Assembly: GCA_014380615.1 (NCBI GenBank)
Contig: JACMJM010000010.1
Location: 62,001 to 126,000 of the forward strand
Direction of reading: 5' to 3'
DNA: 64,000 nt
DNA from: Sphingobacteriaceae bacterium
GTDB taxonomy: Bacteria > Bacteroidota > Bacteroidia > Sphingobacteriales > Sphingobacteriaceae
The translations under genes and the position numbers were made by a program. The notes under the pieces were generated by a model. The model was given only the letters and a program-made list of their open reading frames with translations. It was not told the DNA's origin and did not search any database. How positions within the stretch are numbered: position 1 is the stretch's first letter; every line of letters starts with the position of its first letter. Shown here in pieces: positions 44,701 to 53,707 of this stretch.

Positions 44701-47700
44701 CTTTTTAATAATACCCAACCTTTTCGAACGTCTTCTGAGCCGCCTTTCTTCAGCTTCACCAAAAAATAGTAGGTGCCGGGATTTAATCCGGAACCATCCC
44801 AATTATTTGTGTATTGCGAATTTCGGTAAACTTCGTTGCCCCAGCGGTTAAATACGGTAAGGTCGGCAACATCGTAATTTTCAATGCCGAGAATTACAAA
44901 AGTGTCATTCTTGCCGTCGCCGTTCGGAGTAAATACATTCGACATTACCAAACCTTTAACTATAATCGATACCGTGGCAACATTAGACCATGTTCCGTTC
45001 GAGTCTTTTACTTTATATGTAAAGCTGTCGGTACCCGCAAATTTATCGTTTGGAATATATGAGATGCTTCCGTCTGGCAGTACAATTACTTTTCCATGAA
45101 GAGGATTAGAAACAATAGAAATTGATGTATTATCAATGCCTAACCCATCCGCAAAGTCATTGTTGAGTACCGTTACTACTACCGGTTTGTTAAGGTCGGT
45201 TTCCTGGGAATCATTAATCGCTGTAGGCGCATCGGTTACTGCACTTATGATAATATCCGAAAGAGCAGGAGCGGCCGCATAGCTGTTGCCATCGCTGCCC
45301 GTCCATTTAAACGTAGTGCTTCCGTTCCAGTTAAGGGCAGGTATAAAGCTAATGTTCGCCAGTTCTCCTGCCGGAATTTCCTGGCCTTCGGTAATAGCGG
45401 TCCCGTTTAATATGAAACCGCCCGTAATAGCGGGTGGGAGTGTGGTGATTTTTATTTTGGATAGAGCGTCATTCTCAGAATCGCTGAATTTCTGTGTGAA
45501 ATCTAATGCTGTAAAAAGGATGGGAGTATCTTCTGTTCCGGTTTTGCTGATTCCTGTTACTGCCGGGGCATCATTTACCGGCGTAATGGTAATGCTGATT
45601 ACTGCTGAGAGAGTAGCATAACTTGTAGCATCGTTCCCGTTCCATTCAAAGCTGGTATTTCCGTTCCAGTTAACCGTTGGTAAAAAAGTAATATCACCCA
45701 ACTGAGCATTAGGAATCTCTTGGTTTATTCCAATATCCGTTCCGCTCAATTTGAGCGTGCCATTTAAAGGCAGACTAATTATTTTAATTTTATTTAACGT
45801 GTTATTATCAGAGTCGCTGAATTTGGTGCTAAAATCGCTGGCCGCAAAGTTAACAGGCGTATCTTCTGCGCCTGATTTACTAAAAGGCGCTACCGTTGGA
45901 AGGTCGTTTACCGGAGTAATGTCGATTATTACCGATGCCGGAGTGATTGCATAATTTGTTCCCTCGCTTCCGTTCCAGCTAAATGTTGTGTTGCCGTTCC
46001 AATTTAGATTCGGAGTAAAAGTAATGTCGCCCAGTTGTGCCGTTACAATCTCCTGGTTGGCCGTTATGTTGACTCCTGATAATTTCAGTGTACCGTTAGC
46101 GGGTAAGCTTATGATTTTTATTTTAGCCAGGAGAATGTTTTCCGGATCAGTGAACTTAGCGGTAAAATCTAAGGCTGTAAACGAAAACGGAGTGTCCTCA
46201 AATCCGGTTTTTCCGAAGTTGGCCACCGTTGGCGCATCATTTACCGCACTTATTGTAATATTAACTAAAGCGTTGAGGGCTGCATAGCTGCTACCGTCGG
46301 TTCCGTTCCAGTTAAATGAGGTACTGCCATCCCAGTTTGCGGTTGGTGTAAAGCTTAGATTGCCTAAATCCGCAACAAGAATTTCCTGATTGATGACAAC
46401 AGGCGTTCCGTTCAGCTTCAACGTGCAATTCGCTGGCAAACTGATTACTTGAATTTTTGTAAGGGCTTGATTGTCGGCATCTATAAACTTTGAGCTGAAG
46501 TCGGTTGCGAGGAATGTTAGGATTGTATTTTCTAGTCCCGACTTATTAAAGTTACTTACAACCGGAATGTCATTTACGGCTGTAATATTAATAACAATTC
46601 GTTCTGCAAGATCAGCGTAAGTTGCGGCATCACTACCATTATAAAAGAATGAAGTACTGCTGTTCCAGTTTGCGTCGGGCACAAAGCTGATATTGCCTAA
46701 GTCGGCAAAAGCGATTTCCTGATTGACGGTGACGTTTACGCCGTTAAGTTTAAGTAAGCCTGTAGGAGGCAAGCTTGTAATTTTAATTTTTGTAAGCGCG
46801 TCATTATCCGGGTCAGTGAATTTTTGTGTAAAATCCAACGAGCTAAATGAAATTGGAGTGTCTTCAGTGCCGTTCTTAGTTATCACGTCGACAATTGGTT
46901 TATCATTTACACCGCTAAGAGTAATGCTTACTGTTGCAGGCATCAGTGCATAATTATTCCCGTCATGGGCGTTCCAATTAAATGTGGTATTGCCCTTCCA
47001 GTTTAAATCAGGAACAAAAGTGATGTTACCTAATTGGTTCAGCGGAATCTCCTGATTGGCAGTAATGTTTACGCCAGATAATTTCATTGTGCCATTAAGG
47101 GGAAGGCTACTGAATTTTATTTTAGTTAGCGCATTACTTTCCAGATCGGTATAGTTCGCGGTAAAATCGGTGGCGGTAAATGTTATAGTGTTGTCTTCAA
47201 TCCCGTTTTTAGCTATCAGGGCTACTTCGGGCGGGGCGTTAACCGCACTCACGGTAAGGGTTAGTGTAGCGGCGTTAGAGGTTATCCCATAGTTGTCTCT
47301 AAAGCAATAGTTAATCACCGCGTTCCCCGCAAATCCATTCGTAGGAATAAACGTTACAGATCCATCTGCGTTAGCGTTAAACGTGCCTCCTGCTATTTGT
47401 TTGGTGTTCTCAATAGCATAAGTGCTTGGATCAAGATCGAGCGTTCCTGTTTGAAAGGTGCCATTTGTGTTTACAGCGGCATTATCGTTAACTAATACGA
47501 TAACGTCTTTAGTTTGATTGGTTGAGGTTACCGCGGCATCATTAACTGCTACAGGTTTTAACAATTCTGCGGCAGAGGGGGTGATGAGTACATTTCGAAT
47601 CTCATGATTATTATATTGATATCCGGTTGAAGCGGAAAAACCGGCTTTAAGGGTTGTCGGTATTTTGTTATCGGCAATGGAATAGGTAAAATCTTCCAGT

Positions 47701-48527
47701 ACCTTAATCCACCTGCCTTTAGAGCCCACAAAAATTTCGGCGTTGATAACATAACCGGTACCCGGTACTCTTTTTATGTCAAGCCTGGCTTTGCGGTATT
47801 CTCCCTGTGTCTCTAGCGGCGCGCGTGCGTTGGTGTAAATGCCGAACTTATCTGCGTCGGGCAAAACATCAGCCGGCCAGGCGGCAGGGGTACCGTTATA
47901 AAGATTTCCGGTAATTTTCCCGCCTAAAAAGGGGTAGGCAGTTGGCCCTTCGCGTTCGCCCCCGGGGCCAACGCCACCGCGCACTACCACAAGCCCGTTT
48001 GCCGAAATAGGGGTAGTATACACCGTTCCGTTATCTTTTTTAAACCCTCCGCTTTTGGTTTCAGAGGCTGCGCCAAAATTACCGTACTCATCCAGTCCCA
48101 AAGCAAGAAAGCCATTTTTCATGCCCAGGCCCGAGCCATCGTTTTTGTTTTGGGCATAACCCAAAGCACCTCCGTATTGTCCGATTTCGAAACCGGCAAC
48201 CGGATCGAAAAGAAAAAAGGTAATTCCATCGGCAACATTGCCGCCCCAGGTAAAAAATTCGAATTCTACTTTAATTCCCGCCAACGAAGGGAAGGGGTTA
48301 TCAATATAGGCATATCCTCTTTTGTCCTGCTGAGACGGGGTTAGCCTGAGATATCCATTATTAGCCGGATCTTCAGCTCCACTGGTAAGTTTGGCGTCGC
48401 CACCTAGTATAATACCGCTCGCCGTATTGCTTTTGAATGAATTAAAATATGGAGATTGAGCCTGTGCGGTTTTGCTGATAACAAAAAAGGCCGAAATTAT
48501 GAATAAAAAAAAGTAATGTCTGATCAT
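44697..48527 (-). CDS. Large surface adhesin with type IX (gliding-type) C-terminal domain
   Basis: A 1276-residue secreted protein. After a signal peptide the N-terminal part resembles a legume-lectin-like domain (KVEFEFFTWGGNVADGITFF). Six related repeats of about 108 residues follow (about 430-1070), each opening with a VND/VNAP and containing EDT(P/I) and NWNGxTxFxWNG; they resemble cadherin-like/Big domains. A seventh different Ig-like domain (DGSISYIPNDKFAGTDSFTY) precedes the C-terminal SNVFTPNGDGKNDTFVI and FNRWGNEVYRN motif of type B sorting signals. It needs the type IX secretion system and pairs with PorP/SprF downstream. The lectin call is moderate. Confidence 0.87.
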   Translation of the reverse strand: MIRHYFFLFIISAFFVISKTAQAQSPYFNSFKSNTASGIILGGDAKLTSGAEDPANNGYLRLTPSQQDKRGYAYIDNPFPSLAGIKVEFEFFTWGGNVADGITFFLFDPVAGFEIGQYGGALGYAQNKNDGSGLGMKNGFLALGLDEYGNFGAASETKSGGFKKDNGTVYTTPISANGLVVVRGGVGPGGEREGPTAYPFLGGKITGNLYNGTPAAWPADVLPDADKFGIYTNARAPLETQGEYRKARLDIKRVPGTGYVINAEIFVGSKGRWIKVLEDFTYSIADNKIPTTLKAGFSASTGYQYNNHEIRNVLITPSAAELLKPVAVNDAAVTSTNQTKDVIVLVNDNAAVNTNGTFQTGTLDLDPSTYAIENTKQIAGGTFNANADGSVTFIPTNGFAGNAVINYCFRDNYGITSNAATLTLTVSAVNAPPEVALIAKNGIEDNTITFTATDFTANYTDLESNALTKIKFSSLPLNGTMKLSGVNITANQEIPLNQLGNITFVPDLNWKGNTTFNWNAHDGNNYALMPATVSITLSGVNDKPIVDVITKNGTEDTPISFSSLDFTQKFTDPDNDALTKIKITSLPPTGLLKLNGVNVTVNQEIAFADLGNISFVPDANWNSSTSFFYNGSDAATYADLAERIVINITAVNDIPVVSNFNKSGLENTILTFLATDFSSKFIDADNQALTKIQVISLPANCTLKLNGTPVVINQEILVADLGNLSFTPTANWDGSTSFNWNGTDGSSYAALNALVNITISAVNDAPTVANFGKTGFEDTPFSFTALDFTAKFTDPENILLAKIKIISLPANGTLKLSGVNITANQEIVTAQLGDITFTPNLNWNGNTTFSWNGSEGTNYAITPASVIIDITPVNDLPTVAPFSKSGAEDTPVNFAASDFSTKFSDSDNNTLNKIKIISLPLNGTLKLSGTDIGINQEIPNAQLGDITFLPTVNWNGNTSFEWNGNDATSYATLSAVISITITPVNDAPAVTGISKTGTEDTPILFTALDFTQKFSDSENDALSKIKITTLPPAITGGFILNGTAITEGQEIPAGELANISFIPALNWNGSTTFKWTGSDGNSYAAAPALSDIIISAVTDAPTAINDSQETDLNKPVVVTVLNNDFADGLGIDNTSISIVSNPLHGKVIVLPDGSISYIPNDKFAGTDSFTYKVKDSNGTWSNVATVSIIVKGLVMSNVFTPNGDGKNDTFVILGIENYDVADLTVFNRWGNEVYRNSQYTNNWDGSGLNPGTYYFLVKLKKGGSEDVRKGWVLLKR

Positions 48528-48549
48528 CTGTTAATGCAGGTTATCGAAA

Positions 48550-48557
48550 CAAACTTA
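48550..48557 (-). promoter_or_regulatory. -7 element for the adhesin/PorP operon
   Basis: Minus-strand TAAGTTTG, an exact match to TAnnTTTG, lies 22 bp before the ATG at 48527. No good -33 TTG is visible, so the call is tentative. Confidence 0.35.
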
Positions 48558-49152
48558 AAGGCCCGCAGAATATATATAAGAGAAAGCGCAACGTTCTTAT
48601 TTGTTATCTTAGTAAGAGAAAGTAAACCTGGTATCATAAAATAAAGAAGTGTATCAATCCGACTATAGCTTCTTCCCATACATTCCTCCCTGCCTTTATC
48701 AGTACACCCTTAAAATGAAATTGTTTGGGGTTAAAATTACAGCTATACCCAATTCTAAACTCGTTTGGGTATGAGCGAAAACTGTACCATGTTTAAATAT
48801 ATGGCTAATAACCTGAGTTCGTTTATAAGGCTTTTAAAATTATCTATCGCTATTAACACACGCCTATATAAAGGTATAACATAATGATACAGCCTGAAAT
48901 CCCCTCTCGAGTGAGGAAACTCCAAATCGGCACATGCGGCAATGCCTTTATAGGGGGGGTATTAGAAATTAATATTCGAACTCAGGTTAATAATAAGATA
49001 GGATCTGCATCAGCTTAATGCCCCCAATGAGTGGAAGTTCTTGCTCAAAATTTCTCACCTCTAAAAACAGCGGTATCTCCATTTGAGAGGAGTTGGGAGA
49101 CAATTCAATCTCATTAATTAAATTTTGGGGGGGATGTGTGTTCTATTTGGTG
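48558..49152. other. Intergenic region without genes
   Basis: No frame longer than about 50 codons is credible. The region is AT-rich but carries G-runs (48954-48959, 49126-49132) and short mirrored blocks: CCTATATAAAGG (48863) and CCTTTATAGG (48945). Two motifs near 48900 and 49080 (CTCGAGTGAGG, TTTGAGAGGAG) repeat only loosely. It may contain regulatory RNA, but nothing can be called. Confidence 0.3.
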
Positions 49153-49195
49153 TTAACATCTTATTAACATTTAAGTTACCAATCGTTAATCAACA
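49153..49195 (+). promoter_or_regulatory. Direct repeats resembling a Pho box
   Basis: TTAACA at 49153, TTAACA at 49164, TTACCA at 49176 and TTAATC at 49186 are spaced by about 11 bp (one helical turn). PhoP of Bacillus binds TT(A/C/T)ACA repeats with about 5-bp spacers, and E. coli PhoB binds 11-bp-spaced repeats, so an OmpR/PhoB-type regulator is the expected binder. The repeats lie 38-80 bp upstream of the TonB receptor start, and TACTTTTG (49223-49230) matches the TAnnTTTG -7 element. The start of transcription would then be about at the annotated ATG, so a leaderless mRNA or a start at the GTG at 49254 must be considered. Confidence 0.45.
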
Positions 49196-49232
49196 GGTAA
49201 TGTCGGGGTAATATTGGCGTAATACTTTTGCA

Positions 49233-52058
49233 ATGAATCAAAAACATTGTAAAGTGAAACACAATCTCATTATCAGAATTTTAACGCTTTTATTCTTTAT
49301 CGGGCTAGTAATTCCAGAAACCTTTGCACAAGGCACGGGGAAAATTGCAGGAAAGCTCAGCGACAAAAGCGGAGAGGCACTAATCGGGGTTTCGGTAAAG
49401 TTATCGGAGATGAACAAAGGCACCATGACAGATGTCGAGGGGCGTTATAACTTAAGTGGACTATTGGCGGGAACATACACTCTTCAATTTTCTTACGTTG
49501 GTTTTTCAACTAAAAAGATTTCAGATATCATAGTTTCTGCTGGTAAGGTAACCACTCTGGACGTTGTTATGGAAGAGGGAGGGCAGCAACAACTTCAGGC
49601 GGTTGTCATTACCGCCACAGCCAAGCAAGAATCAATAGGTGGGCTGTATATTCAACAAAAAAATTCTGTAACTATATCAAGTGGTATTTCAGCAGATATA
49701 ATAAAGAGATCACCCGATAGAAGTACTTCTGACGTATTGAAGCGTGTAAGCGGTGCGAGTATTCAAGACAATAAATTTGTTGTTGTTAGGGGCTTAAGTG
49801 ATCGGTATAATTCGGCTCAAATTAATGGTGCCATTCTTCCTTCATCGGAGCCAGATAAAAAAGCATTTTCATTTGATATATTTCCTTCGAATCTTATAGA
49901 TAGGATTGTTATAAATAAGACTGCTTCTCCAGACCTGCCAGGCGACTTTGCGGGTGGAGTGGTTCAAATCATTACAAAAGATGTACCGGATCAGGATTTT
50001 CTTGAACTTTCGCTAGGTTCGGGATATAACACCCAGTCAACCGGTAAGCCTTTTGTGTCTAATGGTCGAGGTTCAACTGATTGGCTCGGTGTCGTTTCGT
50101 CTGACCGTAAGGTGCCGTCAAATTTCCCAGAATCAAGTGAAAATTATGCTGGGTTAAGTAATTCACAAAAAGCTTCTGCAAGTAAATTACTTCCCAATGC
50201 ATACGGAGAGGTTCAAACTACCGCATTGCCTGCCCAAAACTATCAGTTAACATGGGGTAAAAGAAAGGATCTTAAAAATGATGGTACAATAGGAAGTATA
50301 TTTTCATTGACTTATCGGAATGCCCAAAGTTTATACAATTACGAAAGAACTGATTGGGATAACCCTAATACTCGCACTGTATTTATAAAGAAATTTCAGG
50401 ATGAGCAGAGTCGTTTGAATGTGTCTTGGGGAGGTATCGGTAATATTTCCTATAAAATGGGAAATAATAAATTTTCATGGAAGAACTCCTACAGTAGGGT
50501 TCTGGATGAATTGTATTATAACCGAACAGGTATCAATCTTAATAATAATGTAAACTTAAATTTTAGGTCTAACGATCCATCTCAAAGAAGTTTATACAAT
50601 ACCCAGTTTGAGGGAGACCATTTGTTGAATTCCAAACAATGGAAATTAAATTGGAATATTAACTATGCGAATATAAATCGTGAGCAAACAGACCTAAGAA
50701 CACTGGAGTATGCTCAATCAATAGAAGGCGCAGATACTAGATTTAGGATGGTTGATAGAAACAGCAGGCGATTTTTTTCTGACCTAAATGAGAATAATTA
50801 TGGAGGATCATTGAATTTCACCCTGCCATTTAAGTTAAAGGATACAAAGCAGACTTTTAAAGCTGGACTATTGGGTTTATATAAAAATAGAAATTTCTCA
50901 TCAAGAATCTTTCATTATCAAACTTTACCGAGTGCGGATGAGTCGTTAACTTATTTGCCATACAACGAAATATTCAATTCTGAAAATATATCAACAAATG
51001 GCTTTGTATTAAATGAATTTACAAATCCCGAAGATACTTACGTCGCCCAATCAATGCTTGGTGCTGGATATTTTATGTTTGATAGTCCGATTGCAAAAAA
51101 AATAAGAGCTGTATACGGACTGAGGGCAGAATATTATAATCAGAACTTAGATGCCTTAAAGCTAAACTTAACAAGAGTTAACGCTGATCAGAGTTATCTT
51201 GATATTCTTCCGTCATTGAACATCTCATATGCCCTTACAGAGAAATCGAATTTCCGGCTCTCAGGTTCTAGAACAGTTTCAAGACCTGAGTTTAGAGAGT
51301 TGGCACCTTTCGCTTTTTATGATTATCAGGTAGGTGCTACGGTTCGGGGTAACGAATCATTACAACGTAGTTCAAATTGGAATACAGATATGCGTTATGA
51401 ATTCTATCCGGCCTCGGGTGAATCATTCACTGTCAGCACATTTTACAAATATTTTCAAAACCCTATAGAATTATTTGTGAATCCTCAAACTAATTCAGAT
51501 TTGCGTGTTTTCGAATACAGTAATTCTAAAAGTGCAACTACTTTTGGTGTTGAGATAGATTTTCGCAAAAAGCTAAATTTCTTAAGGTCTGAATTGCTAA
51601 ACAATACTACAGCCTTCGCAAATGCTGCATATATATCCTCAGAGGTGATTACGCCTGCGGGTTATGGTGGTAATAGACCTCTTCAGGCTCAATCTCCATA
51701 TCTTTTAAATGCTGGACTTCAATATTTCGCTCCTAATGCCGGATTTACCTTCACCGCTCTATTTAATCAAATTGGTCAGAGGTTGAATGTTGCAGGGTAT
51801 GACAGTGAAAACTCTGCAGGCTTTGACTATCCGCATTGGTACGAGAATGCCCGGAGTGTTATTGATCTTCAATTTAGCGAGCGTGTATTTAGAAAAAAGG
51901 GAGAGTTGAAGTTAAATATTTCTGATATTTTGAATCAAGAGTCCGTGGTTTATCAAAATCTTGATAACAAGAAAGCCTATAATAAAAATATCGACCGCAA
52001 TATTTATAAGTTCAAACCAGGTACCTCGATTTCTTTATCTCTTAATTATAAATTCTAA
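49233..52058 (+). CDS. TonB-dependent outer-membrane receptor with carboxypeptidase-regulatory N-terminus
   Basis: A 941-residue outer-membrane transporter. A signal peptide (LIIRILTLLFFIGLVIPETFA) is followed by a CarboxypepD_reg-like domain (GKIAGKLSDKSGEALIGVSV), the plug (about 130-240; VLKRVSGASIQDNKFVVVRG, ASPDLPGDFAGGVVQIITK) and a large barrel that ends with GTSISLSLNYKF, giving the terminal aromatic needed for insertion. There is no SusD-like partner; instead a beta-helix lipoprotein follows 95 bp downstream after a 13-bp hairpin. The Pho-like repeats upstream suggest phosphate control, so a phosphorus-containing ligand is plausible (inference). The gene looks AT-richer than its neighbours. 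Confidence 0.93.
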   Translation: MNQKHCKVKHNLIIRILTLLFFIGLVIPETFAQGTGKIAGKLSDKSGEALIGVSVKLSEMNKGTMTDVEGRYNLSGLLAGTYTLQFSYVGFSTKKISDIIVSAGKVTTLDVVMEEGGQQQLQAVVITATAKQESIGGLYIQQKNSVTISSGISADIIKRSPDRSTSDVLKRVSGASIQDNKFVVVRGLSDRYNSAQINGAILPSSEPDKKAFSFDIFPSNLIDRIVINKTASPDLPGDFAGGVVQIITKDVPDQDFLELSLGSGYNTQSTGKPFVSNGRGSTDWLGVVSSDRKVPSNFPESSENYAGLSNSQKASASKLLPNAYGEVQTTALPAQNYQLTWGKRKDLKNDGTIGSIFSLTYRNAQSLYNYERTDWDNPNTRTVFIKKFQDEQSRLNVSWGGIGNISYKMGNNKFSWKNSYSRVLDELYYNRTGINLNNNVNLNFRSNDPSQRSLYNTQFEGDHLLNSKQWKLNWNINYANINREQTDLRTLEYAQSIEGADTRFRMVDRNSRRFFSDLNENNYGGSLNFTLPFKLKDTKQTFKAGLLGLYKNRNFSSRIFHYQTLPSADESLTYLPYNEIFNSENISTNGFVLNEFTNPEDTYVAQSMLGAGYFMFDSPIAKKIRAVYGLRAEYYNQNLDALKLNLTRVNADQSYLDILPSLNISYALTEKSNFRLSGSRTVSRPEFRELAPFAFYDYQVGATVRGNESLQRSSNWNTDMRYEFYPASGESFTVSTFYKYFQNPIELFVNPQTNSDLRVFEYSNSKSATTFGVEIDFRKKLNFLRSELLNNTTAFANAAYISSEVITPAGYGGNRPLQAQSPYLLNAGLQYFAPNAGFTFTALFNQIGQRLNVAGYDSENSAGFDYPHWYENARSVIDLQFSERVFRKKGELKLNISDILNQESVVYQNLDNKKAYNKNIDRNIYKFKPGTSISLSLNYKF

Positions 52059-52060
52059 TG

Positions 52061-52090
52061 TATTAAATGGTTAGAATTAACCATTTAATA
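52061..52090 (+). terminator. Perfect 13-bp stem-loop between the receptor and lipoprotein genes
   Basis: TATTAAATGGTTA and TAACCATTTAATA with a 4-nt loop begin 3 bp after the receptor stop. No T-run follows, so it is more likely an RNA processing or stability element, allowing unequal expression of the two genes, than a terminator. Confidence 0.5.
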
Positions 52091-52153
52091 ATATATGGTT
52101 CACGTCATGTTAATGACTTTGTAGCACTTTTGATAAATAAAAAATAAAAAAAA

Positions 52154-53530
52154 ATGAAAATCAACAAATTTTTAGCTTCTTTTTTAGCAGCTTCAATCAT
52201 CTTAGCCTCATGTAGTAAGAAAAATGATGATGATAATAGTAACACTCAAAGTGGAACCGTTAACCTGAAAAATGGCGATGTAATAACAGGTAACTATAGT
52301 GGTAAAGTGATACTTGAAGAAGGAACTTACACTTTAAAAGGATATGTTTATATTGAAAATGGTGGGTCTATAACTATTCCAGCTGGAACAGTTATTAAAA
52401 GTGATATCACTCGTAAAGGTGCTCTTATTATCGAGAGGGGAGCTAAAATAATGGCCGAAGGTTCGGCAAACAAGCCAATTGTATTTACCTCTGGTAAAGC
52501 TGTTGGATCGCGTAATCCTGGCGATTGGGGTGGAATTATAATACTGGGAAAAGCCAAAACTAATCGCTCAAGTGAGCCATTAATTGAAGGTGGAGTTAAC
52601 TCTTATTATGGGGGTACCGATGATGCTGATAATTCAGGTATCATGCGGTATGTTCGCATCGAGTTTGCAGGTATTGCAGCAGCACCAGGATCTGAAATTA
52701 ATGGTTTAACATTAGGTGCAGTGGGCTCTGGAACCACACTTGAATATATTCAAGTGGTCTATGGAAACGATGATGCTTTTGAGTTTTTTGGCGGAACTGT
52801 TAATGCTAAATATCTAATTGCTTATGCATCTGCTGACGATGACTTTGACTTTGATTTTGGATATACAGGAAAAATACAGTTTGGAGTTTCCTTAAGAGAT
52901 CCATTATGGGTTGATGGTGGTGATGCCGGTAATGGTATTGAGTGTGATAATGATGGTTCGGGTACAACTGCAACACCATTAACCAGACCCGTACTAACTA
53001 ATTTTACCTTCGTTGGACCTAACAATGCAACAGGTACAGCTGCTAACCATAATTTCGCAAACAGATTTAGAAGAAATACAAGATTTGTTTTAAACAACTC
53101 TGTTTTAATTGGATGGCAAAAAGGTGGTCTATCACTTGAGTCGAATGGTACTTACGAAGATTTTGTTAGCTCATCGAGTTCATCTGAATTCAAGAATAAT
53201 CTTGTACACGCTGTAACTGCAACCTTCAAGCTAGGAAGCGATGTTACTACTGTTGGAGCTTCAGCAACTGCAATACAAACTAAAGCTACTACAAATGGAT
53301 CTGTATTATTAGCTAATGCCGCAGATGCAATGCTTACCACACCATTTAATCTTTCTGCTCCTAGCTTTCTGCCAGCTACCGGTTCTTCAGCTTTGACTGG
53401 TGCTGCTTTTGCAGGTGATTTGAGCAACTCTTTCTTCACATCAGTTGCGTATAAAGGTGCTTTTGGTACCACAAATTGGATGTCAGGTTGGACTAGCTTT
53501 AGCTTTACAAAAGGAGTTAACGGATATTAA
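52154..53530 (+). CDS. Beta-helix lipoprotein partner of the TonB receptor
   Basis: A 458-residue lipoprotein (signal ends in SIILASCSKK). The body is a right-handed beta-helix-like repeat with hydrophobic strands and Asp/Asn-rich turns (ENGGSITIPAGTVIKSD, GDWGGIIILGKAKTNRS, GNDDAFEFFGGTVNAKYLI), ending in a threonine/alanine-rich segment. I know no named family, but the arrangement directly after a SusD-less TonB receptor recurs in Bacteroidota, so it is probably the surface or periplasmic ligand-handling partner. A strong intrinsic terminator follows. It shares the AT-rich composition of the receptor gene. Confidence 0.7.
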   Translation: MKINKFLASFLAASIILASCSKKNDDDNSNTQSGTVNLKNGDVITGNYSGKVILEEGTYTLKGYVYIENGGSITIPAGTVIKSDITRKGALIIERGAKIMAEGSANKPIVFTSGKAVGSRNPGDWGGIIILGKAKTNRSSEPLIEGGVNSYYGGTDDADNSGIMRYVRIEFAGIAAAPGSEINGLTLGAVGSGTTLEYIQVVYGNDDAFEFFGGTVNAKYLIAYASADDDFDFDFGYTGKIQFGVSLRDPLWVDGGDAGNGIECDNDGSGTTATPLTRPVLTNFTFVGPNNATGTAANHNFANRFRRNTRFVLNNSVLIGWQKGGLSLESNGTYEDFVSSSSSSEFKNNLVHAVTATFKLGSDVTTVGASATAIQTKATTNGSVLLANAADAMLTTPFNLSAPSFLPATGSSALTGAAFAGDLSNSFFTSVAYKGAFGTTNWMSGWTSFSFTKGVNGY

Positions 53531-53551
53531 AATTTATAATTCATAACATAA

Positions 53552-53590
53552 GAAAGAGGGGTTCGAAAGGATACCCTCTTTCCTTTTTTG
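53552..53590 (+). terminator. Intrinsic terminator after the lipoprotein gene
   Basis: Stem GAAAGAGGG (53552-53560) with CCCTCTTTC (53574-53582), then CTTTTTTG. Good plus-strand terminator. Confidence 0.85.
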
Positions 53591-53707
53591 TAATTCATAA
53601 AGTTAAGGTCAAGTTTAAAAAAATGACGTCTCTAGGTGATTTTAGCATAGCTAGAGGATAGTAGCTGGGCAAATTTCAACATTAAGCAAGTAGAGTTATA
53701 GTGAAAT

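Noticed and set aside
45286..46953. Series of plus-strand frames opposite the adhesin
   Set aside because: They repeat with the adhesin domain period and are antisense shadows of its repeats.
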